Below are positions 12,721 through 28,614 of a stretch of DNA of 64,000 bases, in pieces. The translations under genes and the position numbers were made by a program. Every line of letters begins with the position of its first letter. Within the stretch, counting starts at the first letter, position 1. Source of the stretch: Cunninghamella blakesleeana (Eukaryota > Mucoromycota > Mucoromycetes > Mucorales > Cunninghamellaceae). Location: the NCBI GenBank assembly GCA_017871115.1, contig JAFCIZ010000002.1:620001-684000 (forward strand). The letters run 5' to 3'. The notes below the pieces were generated by a model that ran no database searches, was not told the origin of the DNA, and was given only the letters and a program-made list of their open reading frames with translations.

Positions 12721-13803
12721 TTAAGAAGTAGGTAAAAGTTTACTAAATAATTCTACATTACTATTTAATACATGATCGGTAAATCGAAAATTATTTTGAG
12801 AAGGACGATCCCATGCAATTAAAGCATGCCTTGTGGTATCCAAAATATATCTAAATTCGTGCTGGAATAGTATGTTGATTTCTTCGCCTTTAAAATAGCG
12901 CGCTGACCGTTTCCATAACCATATAGATGCATCATGATACATAGCATACCATTTGATATAATTAACGAATGTGTCTAATGGAAATAATGCAATGGCTACC
13001 ATATCGTCATCTTCTTCGTCATCATCATCATCCTCTTCTTTTTCATCTTGTAGCTTTTGATCCTTATATTTTTTTCCATTACTATTATTACTATTTCCCG
13101 TTTGAGAATATTGTTGCTGCTGCTGTTGTAGTATTTCTTGAGAATTGTTTTTTGCATTGTTTTTTTTACTTGACTTCATCATTAAAAATCCGCCACTGCA
13201 ACCAATGGAAGGGATAGAATCTTTTCTTTGTCTTGATACTTGCTGCTTTTTATTATTTTTTTTCTCCATTAATAATTCATGCCGTACATCATTTTTGGTA
13301 TCAATTTGATTATTCTTATTCTTATTTTTATTCCTTAATCTTTTTTCATTTCTTTTATTCCATTTATCACTAATAGATAATTTGGTTTTCACTAAATAAT
13401 CATTATAGGCAAAATAAGATCGGATGCTACTTGTTGTTTCTTGTAAAACTAAAAATGTCTCTATGGTATTCATTTGCTGATGTTGACGTTGATGTTGATA
13501 CATGGTAGGAATCATTTTTTCGGTAGACATATCAATAGAAACAATAGTAAAATGATCTTTTGATCCAACAGCTATTTCAACAGGTGTAAATTGTCTTGGT
13601 ATTCTATTAAGCAAGCGCCATAACCTTAACTGTTGATATTTTTCATGTTTGATCACATAGTCATGAAACGTTTGACAGGAAAGTAAGATTTGGTAAAGAG
13701 TAGAATTAATAGAAGGTGCAAATACATGTTGATAGTGTTGTAATTCATTTTCAATAGTATGATCAATAATTAAATATAAAAGTTCCAAAGCGAGTGGTGC
13801 CAT
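12721..13803 (-). CDS. F-box-like protein of unknown target
   Basis: Single exon, 360 aa, ATG at 13803. The N-terminus (MAPLALELLYLIIDH, then LLSCQTFHDYVIKHEKYQQL and RLWRLLNRIP) has the helical Leu/Pro spacing of an F-box, the Skp1-binding module of SCF ubiquitin ligases. The middle is low-complexity: Lys/Asn-rich, a Gln run, and an acidic stretch (about 13003-13037) of Asp/Glu. The last 100 residues (VAIALFPLDTFVNYIKWYAM, SIWLWKRSARYFKGEEI) look folded and may bind the target. No LRR or WD repeats are visible. The F-box call rests on weak similarity; the gene itself is well supported by one long ORF. Confidence 0.6.
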   Translation of the reverse strand: MAPLALELLYLIIDHTIENELQHYQHVFAPSINSTLYQILLSCQTFHDYVIKHEKYQQLRLWRLLNRIPRQFTPVEIAVGSKDHFTIVSIDMSTEKMIPTMYQHQRQHQQMNTIETFLVLQETTSSIRSYFAYNDYLVKTKLSISDKWNKRNEKRLRNKNKNKNNQIDTKNDVRHELLMEKKNNKKQQVSRQRKDSIPSIGCSGGFLMMKSSKKNNAKNNSQEILQQQQQQYSQTGNSNNSNGKKYKDQKLQDEKEEDDDDDEEDDDMVAIALFPLDTFVNYIKWYAMYHDASIWLWKRSARYFKGEEINILFQHEFRYILDTTRHALIAWDRPSQNNFRFTDHVLNSNVELFSKLLPTS

Positions 13804-14161
13804 GTTTTTTAATGGTAATAAAAATAATTTTTATAAAGTAATATAATAATAATAATAACTGTATATAAATATGCGTATATAGAAAAAGATAGCTTGTGAT
13901 TTTTAAAATATTACTATTACTATTGTATTATGAATCAAAGTAAGGTAGTGATATTATAATTTAGGTGTAAAACAGATGGTATTGGAAAAGAATTATAAAA
14001 ATAAGGAAAGGAAAGAGAGAGGAAAAATGTATAAATGAATAAATGAGAATAATAAAAAAAAAAGAGATGCCCATGATCAAAAAAAAAAAAAGATTAAAAT
14101 TTAAAAGTGATCACGAGGATAGAAAGAGTTACAAAATTATTTTAGAAGCCAGCTAACCAAT

Positions 14162-14413
14162 TTAACCCAAAGTACACCTTCCCATACCAAAATAACTATC
14201 ACAGCATCGATTAAAAGCAGCTAAATTGATATAATTATCAAAATGGCAATGAACTGCTCCTGCTGTTCGAAGTTCGCCAAAGCAACCTCTACAGCAATCC
14301 ACAGTGTATTCTTCAGGTAATTTTTTACAGTAACAGTTGGCGCATTGAATCGATTGGAATAGAGTGAGGATGCATATTAACAACGATATTTTTCCAAGTA
14401 ATGAATTAAACAT
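14162..14413 (-). CDS. Small secreted cysteine-rich protein
   Basis: 83 aa, single exon. The ATG at 14413 starts a classical signal peptide (MFNSLLGKISLLICILTLFQ, cleavage probably after SIQC or SIQ). The mature part is about 58 aa with nine to ten Cys, including CYC, DCC, RGC, HC, RCC and RC, so most of the protein is likely disulphide-bonded and extracellular. No family recognised. Such proteins in fungi include effectors, antimicrobial peptides and cell-wall proteins; nothing here selects among these. An upstream in-frame start would only add low-complexity Ile/Lys. Confidence 0.75.
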   Translation of the reverse strand: MFNSLLGKISLLICILTLFQSIQCANCYCKKLPEEYTVDCCRGCFGELRTAGAVHCHFDNYINLAAFNRCCDSYFGMGRCTLG

Positions 14414-14786
14414 GATGATGATTTTTAATAGTTTATGTATTTTAAAATATCTACTTTCTCTTTTTTTATATATTAATCTATCTATGATAATTATAATTAT
14501 ATACAATATATTTTTTTAAATATACATAAACATATAATAGGAAAGATAAAAGAGAAAGAAAAAGGGAAAGAAGAAAGAAATATAGTTCATTATTTAATTA
14601 TTTATACACTTTTTCTATAACCATCTCCTTAAAAAGAAATTATCTTAAAATTAGATAATTACCCCCTGATTGACGTGAATCTTTACTAAAAAGTAATAAA
14701 TAACAATAACAAAAAGTAAAAAAATAAAAAATAGAAAATAGTCAAAATGATCAAAAAAAGATATTCGTTTTATTTTTTTATATCAT

Positions 14787-19144
<4,358 letters not shown>

Positions 19145-21766
19145 TTATAGAGTTGGTTTAACACTATCAGAAGATTTTTTTAGCCGCATTACAATGGAGG
19201 GACTCGATGATGACAATAATTTTTGTCTATTATTATTTTCTGAACTATCATTACTTTCCTCAATATCAGGTTTAACCCCACGAAGATGATATAGCATGAT
19301 ATCTTCATGATTGTTAATACCTGGCTTTCCTGGGTACCTAGTGTAATATTGGTTTAATGCTTCATCATTATCATTTGGTTTTATGCCAATTTCCTTGTAA
19401 TTTATTTCGTCTTGCTGTTCACTTGCTAGAGTTGGTTTAGGATATAACGGATTATTTGGACTATTATCATTATCATTAACATAGCTGTTTATTTCATCCT
19501 CTTCATCTTCATTATTATTATCGTCTATTAAAAATGAAGGTTTTTCAGGTGGTTGATAGTTTTGAAGCCTTTTTCTTTTTATCACATATAAAATAATTCC
19601 AACAACTACAAGACTAGTCTATTTAGACATATACATGTTATTTGTTTTAAAAATAAAATAAGGTACAATAATAATATATAAATAAACCATCATCGTTAAT
19701 ATTTTTTATATTTTTTATATTTTTTATATTTATTTTTATTTATTTTTTTACTATTAATATTATAATAACTATTATCTAACAACTTACAAAAGCAATAGTA
19801 CCAATAGTAATACCAGCAATAGCACCCAAAGACAGCTGAGGTGTAGTTGATGTTTCAGCAGAAGGTATTGATGTTTCAGCAGAAGGTACCCATTTCATGC
19901 TTGTTAAATTAAGCATTTGAACATCATTTTGTAAAATATGTAATTGATTCGCGCCAAATAATATGTAGAATATATTGTCTTTTATTACTGCTGAATGACC
20001 ATAGCGCCCTAAAGGACCTTCTTCTTTAAACTCAATTTTTTCCCATTCTAAACTGTCTGTATGAAACCTATAAAAATAGTCATCACAAACTACAATCGAA
20101 TAATAATAATAAGAGCAAAAATAGAAATGAAACTACTTACACTTATATATATATACTAATAGTATGAGTTAACTGATTTTTTTTTAAATACCTTCATTTT
20201 TAAAAATACCACCATATAACAATACATCATTAGTACCAGGAACTAATATAAATTATTTGTATATATGAATTAATTGAACATATTAATCCATATATATATT
20301 TAAGGGAGCCTATTATTTTTTATTTTTATTTTTACTATATTTCTACCTTGAGTTAATGTATGCCAATAACGTCTAGTTGGAATAAAATTTGTATTTTCAC
20401 TTATAATCTCTTTTATTAAAGCGCTTGTTAGATTAAACCTATAGCCCGATATAATCTTACTATCAATATTTAAACTTTCAATACTATCTTTATTATATTC
20501 ATTATATATAGGTCCATTAACCAAAAATCCACCAACGATATAGATAGTATCTTTAATTATGATTTGTTGGCATCGAAATCCTCTACGACTAGGATTTTCC
20601 AAAACATTTAATCCCACCGCCTTAACTTCTGTCCAATCATTATCATTCTAAATGTATTATTAATAATAGCAATAGTGTATGATCTTAATAATGGATTTCC
20701 TATATATATTTATATATATTTATATATTCGTATATCGTATTTTTTTACTTCTTACAGCAGCTCTTAGCACAGAATAAAGTGGGGAGTTTGTCAGATTAAT
20801 GGGAGGGTTATTATTTCCGTTCATTCTTTGTTAAGTTATTAAAAATTTATACGATAGATATATACATTAAAACATGGTAATAATAATAGTGAATAATATA
20901 ATACATTATACGCTTACCTCAAACCACCAAATGTCATTGCTATAAATCTACTCTGGTTATTAAGAGTTGAAGATGATGCACCTTGTCTGGTATTAAAAAA
21001 AGAAAAGATTAAAAATATTGATGATTGATACTAGTTATGCATTTTAGCATAATACATGTTTTTTTTTCTTTTTTAGTAGATAAATAAATAAATTACAATT
21101 GAACAATTGCAGGTGAGTAGTTACTATCATCGCTAGCATTGGTAATATGTACATTTGCCCACTGGTTCGTTTCAGCGTTAAAATAAATAGAGGTATTTAT
21201 TAATTTAGGATCGAAATAACTATTTGGGCCAGCACCACCTATGTAGGTTAAAAAAGTAAAATAAATAAATAAATTGTTTTTTAGTTGCTAATATTATCGT
21301 TATGTATTTATTTACTTTGTATTATCCACTTTTTAGAATCACTGACAGTTGTGTGAGCAAACTCCACTCTGGGTTCCAATTGATAGTTTTCTGATAAGTT
21401 CCTTATTTGCCAATTATTTTGTGCTTCTTCAAATGAAAGGCTCTTGGAAATATTTAAAGAAATAAACTGGTTGGTTGGTTGAAACTGATGATAAATATCT
21501 ATTGAATGTGCCCCACCATAGCAATAAATTGTTTGGTCATATAAAAGTGAACATCCTATAGATAAAAAAAAAAATGTATGATTTTCACCATCGTTTTCAT
21601 TAAACTATTTGTTACTATTAATAGTCTTAGATATGTATTTGTATTTTATTTCATTTTATCCGTTTGTACCTTGAAGAAACCGTGGTAATACTGTTTCAGC
21701 CGAAGCTTTTAAGGATATGTATAATAGTACCACTAGTATTAATTTATGGTTGTTACAAAATGGCAT
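19145..21766 (-). CDS. Kelch-repeat type I membrane protein (paralogue 1)
   Basis: Nine exons (21766-21670, 21555-21316, 21238-21097, 20986-20918, 20825-20756, 20647-20347, 20242-20192, 20089-19788, 19618-19145), 581 aa, phases consistent. Signal peptide (KLILVVLLYISLKASA), then a kelch/galactose-oxidase-like propeller: GCSLLYDQTIYCYGG, SLNIS, FIAMTFGGL, IYIVGGF, RRYWHTLTQG, DVLLYGGIF, FYILFGANQLHILQNDVQML. A Ser/Thr stalk with a duplicated PSAETS segment follows, then a transmembrane helix spanning the exon 8/9 junction (residues about 408-436; GAIAGITIGTIAF, SLVVVGIILYVI), a KRKR stop-transfer, and an acidic Asn/Ser-rich tail with NNPLYPKPTL. The exon 8 acceptor was set at TGTAG|TTTGTG because the nearer AG gives a stop. 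Ligand unknown; probably a plasma-membrane or wall-facing protein. Head-to-tail with the pseudogene upstream. Confidence 0.88.
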
Positions 21767-22159
21767 CCTATTTTTTTTTATGAAATTTGCGAGAAAGAAA
21801 ACAAAAAAAATCTAGAAAATCCAGAATTATTTAGTATTTATACTAAATTAATAGAGTTCTTTTGTTATTGTAACACAGAAAGTTTAAATTGATGAAAACA
21901 TGGATAATCATTTATTAAATGAAATAAAAAGCTTTTAGTGATACAGTTTTATTTGTTTTATTTTTATTTTCTCGAAATGGCTACCTTCTTTCTATTTCTT
22001 TTTCTCTTTCCCTTACTTTTTTTTTCATTACTGTAATTATTTTATTTATTTATTTTTAACAAATCATACCATAGCAACAATATATATTATAATAACTGGT
22101 ATACTAGTCTATAAAAACAAAAGTTAAAGTATATAGAATATGTAAATATATGTTGATTT
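21767..22159. other. Spacer between kelch gene 1 and kelch pseudogene
   Basis: About 390 bp of AT-rich sequence; nothing coding seen. It should contain the promoter of the intact kelch gene on the minus strand. Confidence 0.45.
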
Positions 22160-23112
22160 TTAAAAAAAAATGATTGTTATCAGTTTGTTTAATGTCACAA
22201 AACGATAAAACATATGACCCTCGCCATCTAAATCAGATTTAAATGTATTCGGTGTGTCATTATAAGGATTTGTTCCTTTTTCTCGTTGTGTTATTTCAAC
22301 CGTTTGACTTTTACTTCCCAAGGTTGGTTTATATTTCTGATTTCTGTTGACTAAAACATCTCTATCATCATAACTATTATTATCATTACCAATAGTACTA
22401 GTACTGCCATTACTGTAATATGTATTTTGACTGTTTTTTAGTTCATTCATTTTATTTACATCAATATGACTTAGAGTTTCATATAAGTCTCTTTTCCTTC
22501 TAAGGATGAGTAATACAATAGAAGCAATAATAATACTTACATATATATATATATATATATGTTTATATATAAATACTAAAGCCATCAATGGTTTTCTTTA
22601 TAAACTTATTTTTCATATATATTTCTTTATATATATATATATATATACCTACAGCAACTATAGAACCAATGGAAATGCCTACAATAGAACCTGTTGACAA
22701 AGAATCAGTCGAAAGGTGAGAATTATTTGTCGTGTTAGTATCCGAATATAGCCATGTCAAACTTGTCAAATTTAATATCTGAATGTCATTTCGTAATCTA
22801 TTCTTTTGATCAGTTCCACCAATGATATAAAGCAAATAACTACCTACCAAAACAGCTACATGATCATATACTTGACCCAGGCTTGTATTTTTATCAAAGA
22901 TTACCAAGAGTCATTGTGCAACTGCAGGATTATATATATATATATAACGATAATCACCATTAACTACAAATAAATAACATAATAAAAAAATAAATAAAGA
23001 ATGATCGATTTTTATTGTATTTTTTTTTATATATAAATAAATTTATTTAGTTTATCTTGATGATTAAAAACCCCACCATATAACAATACTTGATCTGTAT
23101 TGTGAACTATAG

Positions 23113-23157
<45 letters not shown>

Positions 23158-23900
23158 TTATTATATCATCACAGATTTATTATTATAATTATTACTTCCA
23201 ATTAACGTATGCCAATATCGATCTGAAGGAGGAGTTTGATATTCGTTTACAAGATAATTAAGAGCCCCTTTAGTTATTACATTAATTACATTACCAAATA
23301 AAAAGGAAGCAGCACTTACTCTATTTTCAATATATTCTACAGAGTTACTGTAAAGTGATTTGTCCAAATCAAAAGAAAAACCATCGAAATAGAAAAGCAC
23401 AGAATTATTCACTACGATCGGTTAAGATCTAAACCTTCGTCTAGAGTTAACAGGAGAATTATAACTAGCAACTCTTGCATTTATTATGCTTTCATCCTAC
23501 ATATAATAATATATATATTATTAATAATATTAATATTGTTATTATTTGTATTCTATATAAAACAAACTATAGTATTATTTATATCTACCATATATTATTA
23601 GTCTTTTTTTTTATTATTTTACTTTTACAATATATATATTAATACTAAAATATTTATCAAGTATAATCCGCTTTGATTCATTTGTGTTAACAAAGTGAGC
23701 AAATTCAGCCCTTGGTTCTAATTGATGATCAGGAGAATACTCTATTTTTTGCCAATCATTTTTTGCTTGCTCGGGTGTTGGTCGAGTTGAAATATCTAAA
23801 GAATAAAAATTATTGGTAGGTTGAAAGTCTTTATAAATATATACTGAATCCATTACTTTCTCATAACAGTATATTTATTGATTCTTTAACAGAGTATATC
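22160..23900 (-). pseudogene. Decayed kelch-membrane-protein paralogue
   Basis: Exon-by-exon remnant of the neighbouring kelch gene. Matches include QPTNNFYSLDIS, QLEPRAEFAHF, DRYWHTLIGS, QVLLYGGVF, LLYIIGGTDQKN, NDIQILNLTSLTW, the membrane region (GSIVGISIGSIVAVG, then SIIIASIVLLILRRKR) and a cytoplasmic tail with YKPTLGSK. In-frame stops occur at 23875-23877 (after GYTLLKNQ, where the intact copy reads on into IYCYGG), at 23422-23424 and at 22911-22913. The IYCYGG motif is changed to IYCYEK, one donor near 23059 has lost its GT (CAAGATAAAC), and the signal-peptide exon is not found. TA microsatellites have expanded in the former introns (22540-22560, 22630-22650, 23116-23151). The tail frame stays open for 140 codons, so decay looks recent. 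Confidence 0.85.
23116..23151. repeat. TA dinucleotide microsatellite
   Basis: About 18 TA units within a former intron of the kelch pseudogene; the longest TA run in the window. Confidence 0.8.
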
Positions 23901-24642
23901 CTATGTATGTATATAAAAAGAGTAATAGTAAAAATAGAAATAGAAATAAAAATAAAAAAAATAATACTATGAAGGAAGAGGAGAAAAAGAATGATACTAT
24001 GTTCATTAATAGTTTCACTCTTTTGACATTAATCTTGTAAAAAGTTAGGTGGTATGGAGTCAGCTTTAACATAAAAAAACGATATAACGGTTAAAAATAA
24101 TAAAAATACCATAAAGGAAAGAGGAAAAAAAAGGTAGAAAAAGCGGGAAACAAAAAGTTTTTAATTTCTTATTGAAGTTGATCCCACTCTTAAATAATTT
24201 TTTTTCTACACCAAAAAATTTAAGCGTAATAACACGTTGACACTAATGCTATTACATATATTACTATAAGATATGATTTTCATTTATATTACTATATTAT
24301 TTTTATATTATTCAGTATATGATATAGAATTTATTATTATTATTTTTCATTAAAATAAAGTAGACAATAATCATAGGTTATTCTATAAAAGGAGAAAAAG
24401 TAAATATCAAGGTGAAATTGAACATAGCCTCATTTTTTTTAGGATTAGCTGAGATTTAAATACTCCATGTATTCATTGGAAGAGGTAGTACAAGAAATAT
24501 ATTAACTTTATCAAATTTTTTTTTTTTTTGCTCCTTTTCTTTTCTTTCTCTTCCCTTTTTATTCTTGTTTCCTTTTTTTTTTTTTATCTTCATTTTTTAA
24601 TAATTGATATTAATATATATTTTTAAAAAAAGATAAAAAAAG
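23901..24642. other. Spacer between kelch pseudogene and kelch gene 2
   Basis: Hydrophobic low-complexity ORF on the minus strand (24072-23875) that runs into the pseudogene is not convincing as a signal peptide. The remainder is AT-rich, with pyrimidine tracts (24515-24590) immediately upstream of the plus-strand kelch gene, probably its promoter. Confidence 0.4.
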
Positions 24643-26889
24643 ATGATGAATCATCTACTATTATTTACGACTATCTTTCTATTATTATTAAGTTATATAT
24701 CATGCGTTTCATTACCACCAGCTTATAAACTTGGTAATATATATAAATAAATCAATTAAAATAAAATTGACAATCAAATCAAATCAAATCAATAAAAATT
24801 AATATTTTTTTTTATTATAGGATGTACCATATTGCCAAAAAGGCAAAAAATATATTGTTATGGAGGAGCCACCAAACAACCTAACGCACCAAGTTCAGCC
24901 ATTTTTAAAGATGATAAATTTTATAATGATCTCTATTCTTTAGACGTATCCAAACCATTAAATATCAACGGATCAAATACACAATGGGAATTAATCCCTC
25001 CACCTAATGATTTTGTTCACGAAGGAAGAGCTGATTTTGCCATGGTTGCTTACAACGACACTGCTTTTCTTATTTCAAGTGGTAACGGCCCAACTTCTGA
25101 TTTCAAAAATCCTGGTCTTGTTAATGTTACCGTTCGTTATAATACAGAACTTAATTCTTGGAAAGCTGTAAAAGCTCTGGATCCTTTATCTCCTAAAATG
25201 AATATTAGTTTAGATACTCAAATGTTTGGTTCCCGAGCTGCTCAAGTAAATGGTACTTTTCTTTTCTTTAGTGGTGGTAATTCGTAAGTATACATTATAC
25301 ATGTTTAATTTATTATCTATTTTATATTTATATTTACATGTATACTAATTCCATTATATAATTTTTTTTTTTAAAAAAAACAATAATAATAATGTAGACC
25401 TGATAATAATACTGTTGTACAAACAGATTCTCAATTGGTTACTTATAAAGCTGAGGTAAATAAAAATTAAATGGGGTAAAAAAATTTTAAGTAGCCCAAT
25501 TGTTTTTTAATTTTTTAATTGTTAAACTGTTTTTCTCCACCTATTTTTTAATTATATAAAAAAAAAGTCTCCAACTTGGGACACCGTTCTTGTTACAACA
25601 ATAGTTATTAGACCTGGCGGCGTTATCTCACCTTTTACGTAAATAATTTTAAAAAGAAACAAAAATGATATATATATATATTCTGAATCTATTTTTTATT
25701 ATTACTATCATTATATATATTCATTATTATTCCTCTATTTTTATTTTATTTATTTGTAAAATAGTTCACGTTTTCATCAACACGCTCTTGCAACAGCTAG
25801 AAACGAATTTGTATATTTCTTCGGAGGTGTTGCACCACAAAATGCCACCAACAACTATGCGTACGAATCCAATTTAGGGTTTTACACATTCAAGAGTTTA
25901 TTGACTTATGCTCCAGCCGTGAACAATAGTTTTAAAATCACTGATTGCAGTAATTCACCTCAAGTACCTGACGGAAGGGTTTTACATACAGCTACCTTGA
26001 TCCCCAATACCGATAATATATTGATTTATGGTGGAAAAGGGGGTGAAGGTGCTTTACCTGATTATTGTTGGATATTTGATACAAACCAAAAGGTTTATAA
26101 ACAGTGTAGTACTACCAATAATGGTCCTGGTAAGTTATTTTTATTCTACTTTAACACGTATATATTAATATTAATCCTAATTCATGCCACAAGTATTATT
26201 TTTACTCATCATTTTTTTGTTTCCATATATATTCATATTTAAAAAGGACCAAGATATGGTCATGCAGCCGTTATGGTTGGTAGTGAATCACTCTATATTA
26301 TTGGTGGAACAGATATCGAAGGAAATGTAAATGGAGATGTGAATATCTTGAATGTAACAAGTATGACTTGGATTAATGGAACATTTACAAATACTTATGA
26401 TCAAGGTTTAGCTGCTGCTGCTGGTGTATCGAATGGTTCTTCTGGTTTAAGTGGTGGTGCTATTGCTGGTGCTGTTATTGGCGGTATTGCTGGTGTAAGT
26501 ATCATGCCTTTATTTTCATGTTTATGATAATCATCTTTATATTTATATATCTTCGATTTTATTTTTTAACTCGTTAAATTTTTCTTATTAATTTTTTAAA
26601 TTTGTTATATATATAGGCTGCTATAATCATTGCTGGTGCTGTCTTCTTCTATCTTTCTCGTAAAAAGAAAAAAATGTATGAAGCTGGTGAAGCACCTCAA
26701 GGTTTTGATGCTGGTATTGCTCCTGCAGGTTTCAATGAAAAATATCATGATAATACAAATCATTCTGATGGTGCAACTGAAATTACTTCCCCAACTGCTA
26801 TAGGTTCCGTTCATACTTTTAAACCTGATTCAGGAAATTATCATCAAGTTTCTGCTGCTGTGCAAAATGAAAAACCCCACATGTATTAG
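24643..26889 (+). CDS. Kelch-repeat type I membrane protein (paralogue 2)
   Basis: Seven exons (24643-24733, 24821-25283, 25398-25455, 25568-25638, 25765-26129, 26247-26494, 26617-26889), 522 aa. Signal peptide (LLLFTTIFLLLLSYISCVS), kelch/propeller motifs KIYCYGGATKQ, NDLYSLDVSKP, FLFFSGGNS, RFHHQALATARNEFVYFFGG, DGRVLHTATLI, ILIYGGKGG, RYGHAAVMVG, LYIIGGTDIEGNVNGDV, then a Gly/Ala-rich transmembrane helix split by intron 6 (residues about 419-446, followed by SRKKKK) and a short polar tail. Same plan as the minus-strand paralogue but diverged in sequence and intron number, so this is an older duplication than the pseudogene. Two possible start codons are adjacent (ATGATG). Function unknown; kelch propellers bind proteins or glycans, and no catalytic copper site is evident. 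Confidence 0.9.
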
Positions 26890-27296
26890 TTAATAATTTA
26901 GTATTTTTTTTAACTTCATTATAGCTCTTATTACTATTACTATTATTATCTACATTCATATTTTTAAATATATATATTTATATATTTTCTTCATTTAATA
27001 CGTATTTATCTAATTATCTATTTTTATAATCCATGATTATAAGTTATATATTATTTATTAAAAAAAATTATTATACAAGTTTATAGAAAATGAATGCATG
27101 ATAATTATACAGTATGATTAAATTAATTTTTTTTAAAAAAAAATTGGATGGTATATGATAGAAAAAAAAGCAAATGATGTAGATTTTTGTAATATATGTA
27201 TATATATACGGAGAGAATGATAAAAAATAATATTAAATGGAATAATAAATAAGAAAATTGTAAAAAAAAAATTAATAAAAAAAATAAAGGCGCTAC
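26890..27296. other. Convergent 3' intergenic spacer
   Basis: AT-rich 3' flanks of kelch gene 2 and the Rrn6-like gene; AATAAA-type and TTATTA stretches could serve polyadenylation. Nothing coding is seen. Confidence 0.4.
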
Positions 27297-28579
27297 TTAT
27301 TTGAAACCAAGTGTTTTCTTCTTTTTCTTTTTCGCTACATTCGCTTTTATACGATTACCAAACGCACCAGGTTCAGGTTGTGTAGCCATATCCATATGAG
27401 AAATTGGCTGCTTATGCTGTTTTTGTCGTTCAATAGCTTCTATCTTTATTGTTGCAACGGGTGGAGGGATTTGCTTATTCATATCACTATCATTCATATA
27501 ATTAGCAAACGAAGAATCATCCAATGAAGAGGTGAAGTAAGGGTTGGAAGAAGGCGTATAAGTATCTTTAGTACTGTGACGACGAGTATTGGAAGGATAT
27601 GGCGTTGATGATGATTGTTGTTGTTGACCTTCTCTCTTGTGAGTATAAAATAGGTTTTGATTTTGTTGATAGTTGATAGGTTCAATAAGATTAGGAGGTT
27701 GAAGGTTCATTAATCGACCTGGTATCCATTCTTGTGCAAGCATCCTAGTTGATGGTGTAGGTTTGCATTTCCATTTTTCTTCCTTTTTTTTTTTTAAACA
27801 GAGTGATTCATCAAATTGAAGGTATTGAAATTGTTCTTTATTTTCGTTAGAAGGCTGTGGTACAGGAAGATAATACATTAGGCTACAGTACATATCTCTA
27901 GCAAACATATTGATATGTTTTTCTCTTTTTTTTTCCTGTATTTCGTTAAAACCGACTAAATAATAATTAAAAATAAAATAATAAAATAATATATATATAT
28001 TAACGTCTACTTTAATTACTCCAATTAATATAATAACTATTCTTATTTATATTACTTACGTTGATAATTTGTTATGCTTTTTTTTGCGGATTCTAAAGAA
28101 AGATCAAATGAATTGATATGATTTGGAGCAGGAAAAAGTGATTTGGATTGTTGTAGTAAAAGAGGTCTTGGTTGAAAAAAATTTTGTTCCTTAATATAAT
28201 AATTAATATCATCCAATGTAATATGATCTAAATGGTTCAAGTCATTTAGCTTTATATCTAATAAATTATACCTTTTTTTTTGAAAAAATAAAAAATAAAA
28301 ATAAAAATAAAAAAAGGTTACTATACAAAAAATAACTTCTTTATTTTACTCTTTCTTTGATTAATAAAATATTTAAATCACTTACATATTCCCTGCTTTA
28401 TTTTGCGTCACTCTTGAAAGATCTATTATGTCTATGTTATTATTATTAGAGCAATCATCGTTCTTAAATATGTAGCAATGATCTAGTATATCTAATATTT
28501 ATGCATATTAATGTTTTTTTTTTAAAAAAGAAAGTAAAAAAGAGTTGAATAAAAAAGTATCTAAAAATTTTGGTATATT

Positions 28580-28614
<35 letters not shown>

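Noticed and set aside
20041..20090. Acceptor at TATAG (20070) for kelch gene 1 exon 8
   Set aside because: It gives an immediate stop; the acceptor at 20090 keeps frame and a kelch-like strand.
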